Source: Xenopus tropicalis (taxonomy: Eukaryota > Chordata > Amphibia > Anura > Pipidae). Taken from it: a stretch of 64,000 nucleotides of DNA. This document shows positions 21,542-33,500 of the stretch, piece after piece; within the stretch, counting starts at the first letter, position 1, and each line of letters begins with the position of its first letter. Under the pieces are notes generated by a model. That model did not search any database and was not told the DNA's origin. It was given only the letters and a program-made list of their open reading frames with translations. The position numbers and the translations under genes are program-made. The stretch covers positions 1,242,964-1,306,963 of the forward strand of contig NC_030680.2 of the NCBI RefSeq assembly GCF_000004195.4, written 5' to 3'.

Positions 21542-24500
21542 CTGCAATGTAGGGAGACACAATAGTGAATGTGAGTTGGGATAATACAAAAGTAATATAT
21601 TCTCCATACTGTAGGCTGATAGGGGTAAGAGACTATGGTACAACTCAACAACAGATGGATCCCACCACTAGGCCAAGTGTTGTTGTGTCAGGTATAGGGT
21701 TTAGCAGCAGTGGGATGACCTGGCATTTAATTCTCATTATCCCCAGTGTTACTGACTGATACCCCATAGGAACAGCTGCAGAGTTAATGGGACAAAACTT
21801 GTAGAAAAGCAATGAAACTGAGAGAAATTCTGACTTCAACAGACTCCAGTGGAACCAGTTCCTTGGAATCCAGAAGAGCTGGTTCCTATGTGAGCAGTAG
21901 GTAGCAGCAAAGATCTTACACATCTGTCAATTTCTCTGCAACTGCATGGGGGTACCCAGGTATGTCACTCTATTGGGGGGACCCAGGTATGTCACTCTAT
22001 TGGGGGGACCCAGGTATGTCACTCTATTGGGGGGACCCAGGTATGTCACTCTATTGGGGGGACCCAGGTATGTCACTCTATTGGGGGGACCCAGGTATGT
22101 CACTCTATTGGGGGGACCCAGGTATGTCACTCTATTGGGGGGACCCAGGTATGTCCCACTCTATTGGGGGGACCCAGGTATGTCACTCTATTGGGGGGGA
22201 CCCAGGTATGTCACTCTATTGGGGGGACCCAGGTATGTCACTCTATTGGGGGGGACCCGGGTATGTCACTCTATTGGGGGGACCCAGGTATGTCACTCTA
22301 TTGGGGGGACCCAGGTATGTCACTCTATTGGGGGGACCCAGGTATGGTCACTCTATTGGGGGGGGACCCAGGGTATGTCACTCTATTGGGGGGACCCAGG
22401 TATGTCACTCTATTGGGGGGACCCAGGTATGTCACTCTATTGGGGGGACCCAGGTATGTCACTCTATTGGGGGGACCCAGGTATGTCACTCTATTGGGGG
22501 GACCCAGGTATGTCACTCTATTGGGGGGACCCAAGGTATGTCAACTCTATTGGGGGGACCCAGGTATGTCACTCTATTGGGGGGGACCGGGGTAATGTCA
22601 CTCTATTGGGGGGACCCAGGTATGTCACTCTATTGGGGGGACCTGGGTATGTCACTCTATTGGGGGACCTGGGTATGTCACTCTATTGGGGGGACCCGGG
22701 TATGTCACTCTATTGGGGGGACCCAGGTATGTCACTCTATTGGGGGGACCGGGTATGTCACCTTGGGGGACTGGTATGTCACTCTATTGGGGGGACCTGG
22801 GTATGTCACTCTATTGGGGGGGACCCGGGTATGTCACTCTATTGGGGGGACCCAGGTATGTCACTCTATTGGGGGGACCCAGGGTATGTCACTCTATTGG
22901 GGGGGACCCGGGTATGTCACTCTATTGGGGGGACCCAGGTATGTCACTCTATTGGGGGGACCCAGGTATGTCACTCTATTGGGGGGACCCAGGTATGTCA
23001 CTCTATTGGGGGGACCCAGGTATGTCACTCTATTGGGGGGACCCAGGTATGTCACTCTATGGGGGGACCCAGGTATGTCACTCTATTGGGGGGACCCAGG
23101 TATGTCACTCTATTGGGGGGGACCCGGGTATGTCACTCTATTGGGGGGACCCAGGTATGTCACTCTATTGGGGGGACCCAGGTATGTCACTCTATTGGGG
23201 GGACCTGGGTATGTCACTCTATTGGGGGGGACCCGGGTATGTCACTCTATTGGGGGGACCCAGGTATGTCACTCTATTGGGGGGGACCTGGGTATGTCAC
23301 TCTATTGGGGGGACCTGGGTATGTCACTCTATTGGGGGACCCGGGTATGTCACTCTATTGGGGGGACCCAGGTATGTCACTCTATTGGGGGGGACCTGGG
23401 TATGTCACTCTATTGGGGGGACCTGGGTATGTCACTCTATTGGGGGGACCCAGGTATGTCACTCTATTGGAGGGGGGACCCGGGTATGTCACTCTATGGG
23501 GGGGGACCCAGGTATGTCACTCTATTGGAGGGGGGACCTGGGTATGTCACTCTATTGGAGGGGGGACCTGGGTATGTCACTCTATTGGGGGGACCCAGGT
23601 ATGTCACTCTATTGGGGGGGGGGGACCCAGGTATGTCACTCTATTGGAGGGGGGACCTGGGTATGTCACTCTATTGGGGGGGGACCCAGGTATGTCACTC
23701 TATTGGAGGGGGGACCCAGGTATGTCACTCTATTGGGGGGGGACCCAGGTATGTCACTCTATTGGGGGGGGACCCAGGTATGTCACTCTATTGGGGGGAC
23801 CTGGGTATGTCACTCTATTGGGGGGGGGGACCCAGGTATGTCACTCTATTGGAGGGGAGACCCAGGTATGTCACTCTATTGGAGGGGGACCAGGTATGTC
23901 ACTCTATTGGGGGGGACCTGGGTATGTCACTCTATTGGGGGGACCCAGGTATGTCACTCTATTGGGGGGACCCAGGTATGTCACTCTATTGGGGGGGACC
24001 TGGGTATGTCACTCTATTGGGGGACCTGGGTATGTCACTCTATTGGGGGGGGACCCAGGTATGTCACTCTATTGGGGGGACCCAGGTATGTCACTCTAAT
24101 TGGGGGGACCTGGGTATGTCACTCTATTGGGGGGACCTGGGTATGTCACTCTATTGGGGGGACCCAGGTATGTCACTCTATTGGAGGGGGGACCCGGGTA
24201 TGTCACTCTATTGGGGGGGACCCAGGTATGTCACTCTATTGGAGGGGGGACCTGGGTATGTCACTCTATTGGAGGGGGGACCTGGGTATGTCACTCTATT
24301 GGGGGGGGCCAGGTATGTCACTCTATTGGGGGGACCCAGGTATGTCACTCTATTGGGGGGGGGGACCCAGGTATGTCACTCTATTGGAGGGGGGACCCCA
24401 GGTATGTCACTCTATTGGGGGGGGACCCAGGTATGTCACTCTATTGGGGGGGGGCCCAGGTATGTCACTCTATTGGGGGGGGACCCAGGTATGTCACTCT

Positions 24501-27500
24501 ATTGGGGGGGACCTGGGTATGTCACTCTATTGGGGGGACCTGGGTATGTCACTCTATTGGGGGGACCTGGGTATGTCACTCTATTGGGGGGGGACCCAGG
24601 TATGTCACTCTATTGGAGGGGGGACCCAGGTATGTCACTCTATTGGGGGGGGACCCAGGTATGTCACTCTATTGGGGGGGGGCCCAGGTATGTCACTCTA
24701 TTGGGGGGGGGACCCAGGTATGTCACTCTATTGGGGGGGACCTGGGTATGTCACTCTATTGGGGGGACCTGGGTATGTCACTCTATTGGGGGGACCCAGG
24801 TATGTCACTCTATTGGGGGGACCCGGGTATGTCACTCTATTGGAGGGGGGACCCGGGTATGCCACTCTATTGGGGGGGACCCAGGTATGTCACTCTATTG
24901 GAGGGGGGACCTGGGTATGTCACTCTATTGGAGGGGGGACCTGGGTATGTCACTCTATTGGGGGGGGGCCCAGGTATGTCACTCTATTGGGGGGACCCAG
25001 GTATGTCACTCTATTGGGGGGGGGGACCCAGGTATGTCACTCTATTGGGGGGACCTGGGTATGTCACTCTATTGGGGGGGACCCAGGTATGTCACTCTAT
25101 TGGAGGGGGGACCCAGGTATGTCACTCTATTGGGGGGGGACCCAGGTATGTCACTCTATTGGGGGGGGACCTGGGTATGTCACTCTATTGGGGGTACCCG
25201 GGTATGTCACTCTATTGGGGGGACCTGGGTATGTCACTCTATCGGGGGGACCCGGGTATGTCACTCTATTGGGGGGACCTGGGTATGTCACTCTATTGGG
25301 GGGACCCAGGTATGTCACTCTATTGGGGGGGGACCTGGGTATGTCACTCTATTGGGGGTACCCGGGTATGTCACTCTATTGGGGGACCTGGGTATGTCAC
25401 TCTATCGGGGGGACCCGGGTATGTCACTCTATTGGGGGGACCTGGGTATGTCACTCTATTGGGGGGACCCAGGTATGTCACTCTATTGGGGGGGGACCTG
25501 GGTATGTCACTCTATTGGGGGTACCCGGGTATGTCACTCTATTGGGGGGACCTGGGTATGTCACTCTATCGGGGGGACCCGGGTATGTCACTCTATTGGA
25601 GGGGGGACCTGGGTATGTCACTCTATCAGGGGGACCCGGGTATGTCTCTCAGTAAAGGGTATATATAAAGGGACCCAGGAATGTCTCACCAGGTTTTCAG
25701 AAAAGGGCCAATAACTCAACCCAACAAAGTGGAGAAATAGAATAAGGATGTTGAGTGAGGAGAAGAGGGAAAAACACTTTGCTGATTGGACCAGGAACAC
25801 ATTATGATTACAAATAAACAGAAAGAACAAAAGGTTCCTGAACCAATTCCAGCTCCACTGCACCAGAATTTGTGAGTCAGAACCCACAGTCTGACACTGG
25901 TGAACTGGGCCAAGAGGTGCATTTATTTCCTGGTACCCCAATGCTCTAGAGCTCTCGGGGGGGTTCAGCCCCTATGGGAAAGCCACGTGTGTCGCCACTG
26001 GAGAAAAAGGAAAATGGCGCCTCCTTCCTACCTGGCAGAATATTCTTGCTCATGATTTGGTCACTGTGGGGGCTGCCGACCATATCCGAACCCCTAATTA
26101 TTTGTATTTATTTGCCCAAAGCAAAGAGGGGCATGGGCAGCTGTAATTCCATACCTTAGTAGGACATCTTACCTATAGGCAACTGGTACCGTCGCTCCCG
26201 GGTCTCCCTGTTGGCGATGACTTCGCAGCGAATAGACATTCCCGTATCCGATGTTTTTGGGGTGTAAGTGACGCTGCTGGTGCAGCAATATAACCGGTCC
26301 CCCCCAATCCGTGGCTCGGTGGTCTGGATATTTGCAGTGAGGGGCATGAAGGAATTGTACCATCGGACTTGGAGGTTCTTCTGGGAGAAGCCAGAGATGG
26401 TTACACTGAGGGTGGTTTCCCTGTTGATTATTGGTTCCCCTGGGGAGGCCGTGATCTCTGATAGGGTGGGCGGCACATCTGGAAGAGAAGGTAAATATAA
26501 GGGGGATTTAAGGGGAAGATGAGAAGAGAAAGGGGGTAAATATATATATTGGTTCTCAACCCAAAACTATCTGCCAACCTGGGGGCACTTACCCGGCAGC
26601 TTCAGAGAAATATTCTTCTTAATGGGCTGAGGTAGGTCCTTGTGCTTTATCAGGCAGGTGAGTAATTTCCCATAATGCTCTGCTGTGGGCGTCAGTGTGA
26701 GGAGGAATGTGACTGAATCTCTGTCTGTTTGGGGTTCTGCTCTCATCTGCCCCCTTATGGGATTATTGCCCTCTCGCCATTCCGCTGTGATGTCTCGGGC
26801 GCTGCATCCAATCACCTCGCAGCTTAGGGTTAGGGCTTCTCCATATTTTGGGGGGTACTTATTGCAAGTTATATCTTTAACTTCAGGGAACCCTAAAATA
26901 AAGATTTTAAGTGAAATACAAAAAATGTGTTTTTAATTTTGTAATCCTGTTACTAATTACTGACGGCTCTTAAATCTGCAGCCCCCCTGAACTGAGAACA
27001 ATATGAGAAGGTGGGCTGTCCTTTCATTAGTCCCGCCCACTCCTTCCCTGATACCCTCTTAACTCCCCCTGACACCCCCTTTCTCTTCTTATCTTCCCCT
27101 TAACTCCCCCTGACACCCCCTTTCTCTTCTTATCTTCCCCTTAACTCCCCCTGACACCCCCTTTCTCTTCTTATCTTCCCCTTAACTCCCCCTGACACCC
27201 CCTTTCTCTTCTTATCTTCCCTTAACTCCCCCTGACACCCCCTTCTCTTCTTATCTTCCCTTAACTCCCCCTGACACCCCCTTTCTCTTCTTATCTTCCC
27301 CTTAACTCCCCCTGACACCCCCTTTCTCTTCTTATCTTCCCCTTAACTCCCCCTGACACCCCCTTTCTCTTCTTATCTTCCCCTTAACTCTCCCTGACAC
27401 CCCCTTTCTCTTCTTATCTTCCCCTTAACTCCCCCTGACACCCCCTTTCTCTTCTTATCTTCCCCTTAACTCTCCCTGACACCCCCTTTCTCTTCTTATC

Positions 27501-30500
27501 TTCCCTTAACTCCCCTGACACCCCCTTTCTCTTCTTATCTTCCCCTTAACTCCCCCTGACACCCCCTTTCTCTTCTTATCTTCCCCTTAACTCCCCCTGA
27601 CACCCCCTTTCTCTTCTTATCTTCCCCTTAACTCCCCCTGACACCCCCTTTCTCTCCTTATCTCCCCTTAACTCCCCCTGACACCCCCTTTCTCTTCTTA
27701 TCTTCCCCTTAACTCCCCCTGACACCCCCTTTCTCTCCTTATCTTCCCTTAACCCCCCCTGACACCCCCTTTCTCTTCTTATCTTCCCCTTAACCCCCCC
27801 TGACACCCCCTTTCTCTTCTTATCTTCATCTTAACCCCCCCTGACACCCCCTTTCTCTTCTTATCTTCCCCTTAACTCCCCCTGACACCCCCTTTCTCTT
27901 CTTATCTTCCCCTTAACTCCCCCTGACACCCCCTTTCTCTCCTTATCTTCCCCTTAACTCCCCCTGACACCCCCTTTCTCTTCTTATCTTCCCCTTAACT
28001 ACGCCTGACACCCCCTTTCTCTTCTTATCTTCCCCTTAACTCCCCCTGACACCCCCTTTCTCTTCTTATCTTCCCCTTAACTACGCCTGACACCCCCTTT
28101 CTCTTCTTATCTTCCCCTTAACTCCCCCTGACACCCCCTTTCTCTTCTTATCTTCATCTTAACCCCCCCTGACACCCCCTTTTCTCTTCTTATCTTCCCC
28201 TTAACTCCCCCTGACACCCCCTTTCTCTTCTTATCTTCCCCTTAACTCCCCCTGACACCCCCTTTCTCTTCTTATCTTCCCCTTAACTCCCCCTGACACC
28301 CCCTTTCTCTTCTTATCTTCCCCTTAACTCCCCCTGACACCCCTTTCTCTTCTTATCTTCCCCTTAACTCCCCCTGACACCCCCTTTCTCTTCTTATCTT
28401 CACTCTAACACCCCACATCGGCCATGGAAACCTCCTGTGTAGCTTTGCCCTAACATTCTGCCCCAGGCCATCTAACTGCCACTGTAACTGCACCGGAATC
28501 GCTAAATAAATACCTTTAAATTGCAAACAAAATGTCTTTTTGGTGATTTTCATGTTGTGAATTATCTCCATGTGGAATTCTGTGCCGTGGTCACTAAGGG
28601 TGGGGGTGAGATGTATTTCTGTCATTTTGGAAAAAAGTCCTGATCCGGGGGGGTCTTCCTTGGTCTCTGTATCATTATGAGAAGAGATGACTTCCAGCCC
28701 CCGATACCATCGGATTTTGAGGTCTTTAGGATAATAATTCTCTATAGCGCAGGATAATGTTGCAGGTTGGTTGCACTCAGGGGCCTCAGGGTGACACTTT
28801 ATGGCACTTACCCTTGGCTCACTTACTGTAATATAAACACAAGCACCAGCGTTATACAGTATATAGGCACAGGCCTCTGAGTATCACTCATGTATTATAA
28901 GGGATAATGTACCCCCTACTGTAAATGATAAGGATATTAGCAGTCACTGAGGGGTTCTGTGCCCCCCATATAAAGGCACAAGGCTGCAGGCTGAGTTATA
29001 CAGGGAACTCTGAGTATCACTCATGTATTATAAGGGATAATGTACCCCCTACTGTAAATGATAAGGATATTAGCAGTCACTGAGGGGTTCTGTGCCCCCC
29101 ATATAAAGGCACAAGGCTGCAGGCTGAGTTATACAGGGAACTCTGAGTATCACTCATGTATTATAAGGGATAATGTACCCCCTACTGTAAATGATAAGGA
29201 TATTAGCAGTCACTGAGGGGTTCTGTGCCCCCCATATAAAGGCACAAGGCTGCAGGCTGAGTTATACAGGGAACTCTGAGTATCACTCATGTATTATAAG
29301 GGATAATGTACCCCCTACTGTAAATGATAAGGATATTAGCAGTCACTGAGGGGTTCTGTGCCCCCCATATAAAGGCACAAGGCTGCAGGCTGAGTTATAC
29401 AGGGAACTCTGAGTATCACTCATGTATTATAAGGGATAATGTACCCCCTACTGTAAATGATAAGGATATTAGCAGTCACTGAGGGGTTCTGTGCCCCCCA
29501 TATAAAGGCACAAGGCTGCAGGCTGAGTTATACAGGGAACTCTGAGTATCACTCATGTATTATAAGGGATAATGTACCCCCTACTGTAAATGATAAGGAT
29601 ATTAGCAGTCACTGAGGGGTTCTGTGCCCCCCATATAAAGGCACAAGGCTGCAGGCTGAGTTATACAGGGAACTCTGAGTATCACTCATGTATTATAAGG
29701 GATAATGTACCCCCTACTGTAAATGATAAGGATATTAGCAGTCACTGAGGGGTTCTGTGCCCCCCATATAAAGGCACAAGGCTGCAGGCTGAGTTATACA
29801 GGGAACTCTGAGTATCACTCATGTATTATAAGGGATAATGTACCCCCTACTGTAAATGATAAGGATATTAGCAGTCACTGAGGGGTTCTGTGCCCCCCAT
29901 ATAAAGGCACAAGGCTGCAGGCTGAGTTATACAGGGAACTCTGAGTATCACTCATGTATTATAAGGGGTAATGTATCCCCTTCTGTAAATGATAAGGATA
30001 TTAGCAGTCACTGAGGGGTTCTGTGCCCCCCATATAAAGGCACAAGGCTGCAGGCTGAGTTATACAGGGAACTCTGAGTATCACTCATGTATTATAAGGG
30101 GTAATGTATCCCCTACTGTAAATGATAAGGATATTAGCAGTCACTGAGGGGTTCTGTGCCCATATAAAGGCACAAGGCTGCAGGCTGAGTTATACAGGGA
30201 ACTCTGAGTATCACTCATGTATTATAAGGGATACTGTACCCCCTACTGTAAATGATAAGGATATTAGCAGTCACTGAGGGGTTCTGTGCCCCCCATATAA
30301 AGGCACAAGGCTGCAGGCTGAGTTATACAGGGAACTCTGAGTATCACTCATGTATTATAAGGGATAATGTACCCCCTACTGTAAATGATAAGGATATTAG
30401 CAGTCACTGAGGGGTTCTGTGCCCCCCATATAAAGGCACAAGGCTGCAGGCTGAGTTATACAGGGAACTCTGAGTATCACTCATGTATTATAAGGGATAA

Positions 30501-33500
30501 TGTACCCCCTACTGTAAATGATAAGGATATTAGCAGTCACTGAGGGGTTCTGTGCCCCCCATATAAAGGCACAAGGCTGCAGGCTGAGTTATACAGGGAA
30601 CTCTGAGTATCACTCATGTATTATAAGGGATAATGTACCCCCTACTGTAAATGATAAGGATATTAGCAGTCACTGAGGGGTTCTGTGCCCCCCATATAAA
30701 GGCACAAGGCTGCAGGCTGAGTTATACAGGGAACTCTGAGTATCACTCATGTATTATAAGGGGTAATGTACCCCCTACTGTAAATGATAAGGATATTAGC
30801 AGTCACTGAGGGGTTCTGTGCCCCCCATATAAAGGCACAAGGCTGCAGGCTGAGTTATACAGGGAACTCTGAGTATCACTCATGTATTATAAGGGATAAT
30901 GTACCCCCTACTGTAAATGATAAGGATATTAGCAGTCACTGAGGGGTTCTGTGCCCCCCATATAAAGGCACAAGGCTGCAGGCTGAGTTATACAGGGAAC
31001 TCTGAGTATCACTCATGTATTATAAGGGATAATGTACCCCCTACTGTAAATGATAAGGATATTAGCAGTCACTGAGGGGTTCTGTGCCCCCCATATAAAG
31101 GCACAAGGCTGCAGGCTGAGTTATACAGGGAACTCTGAGTATCACTCATGTATTATAAGGGGTAATGTACCCCCTACTGTAAATGATAAGGATATTAGCA
31201 GTCACTGAGGGGTTCTGTGCCCCCCATATAAAGGCACAAGGCTGCAGGCTGAGTTATACAGGGAACTCTGAGTATCACTCATGTATTATAAGGGATAATG
31301 TACCCCCTACTGTAAATGATAAGGATATTAGCAGTCACTGAGGGGTTCTGTGCCCCCCATATAAAGGCACAAGGCTGCAGGCTGAGTTATACAGGGAACT
31401 CTGAGTATCACTCATGTATTATAAGGGATAATGTACCCCCTACTGTAAATGATAAGGATATTAGCAGTCACTGAGGGGTTCTGTGCCCCCCATATAAAGG
31501 CACAAGGCTGCAGGCTGAGTTATACAGGGAACTCTGAGTATCACTCATGTATTATAAGGGGTAATGTACCCCCTACTGTAAATGATAAGGATATTAGCAG
31601 TCACTGAGGGGTTCTGTGCCCCCCATATAAAGGCACAAGGCTGCAGGCTGAGTTATACAGGGAACTCTGAGTATCACTCATGTATTATAAGGGATAATGT
31701 ACCCCCTACTGTAAATGATAAGGATATTAGCAGTCACTGAGGGGTTCTGTGCCCCCCATATAAAGGCACAAGGCTGCAGGCTGAGTTATACAGGGAACTC
31801 TGAGTATCACTCATATTAAACATTTGCTTCCATAATAGTTTCCCTTTAAACACTACATCTTTTCTATACCAGCCCCTGTAGCAGAATATAAACATAAGAT
31901 GAAAGGGACCCGGTGCTACTTACCCAGATGTTTCAGTTCCCATGAAACACATTTAGGATGTTGGAGACTCTCATGAGAGACCTCACACCGGAAGCTCTTC
32001 CCAATGTCCCTCACACTGGGTCTGTATGTGGCACGGCTGGTACAGTCTAACAGGTGACTGTCGCCCCGGTGGGCTTGATCAGTGCTTGATGCCAAGAACT
32101 CATCCCCCTTATACCAGCGAACTCCCAGGGGTTCTGGGTGGAAGGAATGGATTCTGCAGGATAACGTCATCTCCTCCCCAACGTATAGAATCTCTGGGGA
32201 TTTCTGTATGGGGCCCAACTCTGGGGCAGCTAAATATACGAATATAAAATGTTGATTAGAAAAACTAAACGTTTGAGTCATGATGCTGCCCCACTGCGCC
32301 CCCTAGTGTTGCTATAGAAGTTGCTGAAAAACATTATTATAGATGCAAGGAAATTCTCCAATGAGAATTCTACTGATAAATAGGTTCATTATAGATGCAG
32401 AAGAAGTGACCAATGAGAATGCTGATTCCCTGTGTCAGGCCCCTTGCTGGTACCTTACATATAGAGATAATGATGGCATTTTCCCGTCATTATATGGCAC
32501 AGGAATCAGACATGGGGATAAAGGGACAGACTTGTTCAGTGCTGGGAAACTGTGCTTATTGCTCCCAACTCCAATTGCAGGAACAGAGAACAGGGAGCCG
32601 GATTTACTCACATCAGCTGGGATTCTCATTGGGGGATTCTTTTGCATTTTAAAGCAGTCGCTGGCTCTGGAGATATATTGACATTGTACATCAGTCAGGG
32701 ACCCCACTGGCCCCCCTATACTCCTGTACCCCCAAACCTTGGGGATAATGATCTGTATCTCACACATATATTGTACATCAGTCAGGGACCCCACTGGCCC
32801 CCCTATACTCCTGCACCCCCAAACCTTGGGGATAATGATCTGTATCTCACACATATATTGTACATCAGTCAGGGGCCCCACTTGCCCCCCTATACTCCTG
32901 TACCCCCAAACCTTGGGGATAATGATCTGTATCTCACACATATATTGTACATCAGTCAGGGACCCCACTGGCCCCCCTATACTCCTGCACCCCCAAACCT
33001 TGGGGATAATGATCTGTATCTCACACATATATTGTACATCAGTCAGGGACCCCACTGGCCCCCCTATACTCCTGCACCCCCAAACCTTGGGGATAATGAT
33101 CTGTATCTCACACATATATTGTACATCAGTCAGGGACCCCACTGGCCCCCCTATACTCCTGCACCCCCAAACCTTGGGGATAATGATCTGTATCTCACAC
33201 ATATATTGATATTGTATATCAGTCAGGGACCCCCCTGGCCCCCCTATACTCCTGCACCCCCAAACCTTGGGGATAATGATCTGTATCTCACACATATATT
33301 GATATTGTATATCAGTCAGGGACCCCCCTGGCCCCCCTATACTCCTGCACCCCCAAACCTTGGGGATAATGATCTGTATCTCACACATATATTGATATTG
33401 TATATCAGTCAGGGACCCCCCTGGCCCCCCTATACTCCTGCACCCCCAAACCTTGGGGATAATGATCTGTATCTCACACATATATTGATATTGTACATCA

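Noticed and set aside
21640..21930. A gene 2 counterpart of the gene 3 linker micro-exon
   Set aside because: A candidate after CTCACATAG gives a glycine-rich stretch, but it runs into a stop in the required phase and has no good donor.
21962..25714. 1250-residue and other very long plus-strand open frames
   Set aside because: They are translations of the 27-bp minisatellite, open in all three frames because the unit has no stop and is divisible by three.
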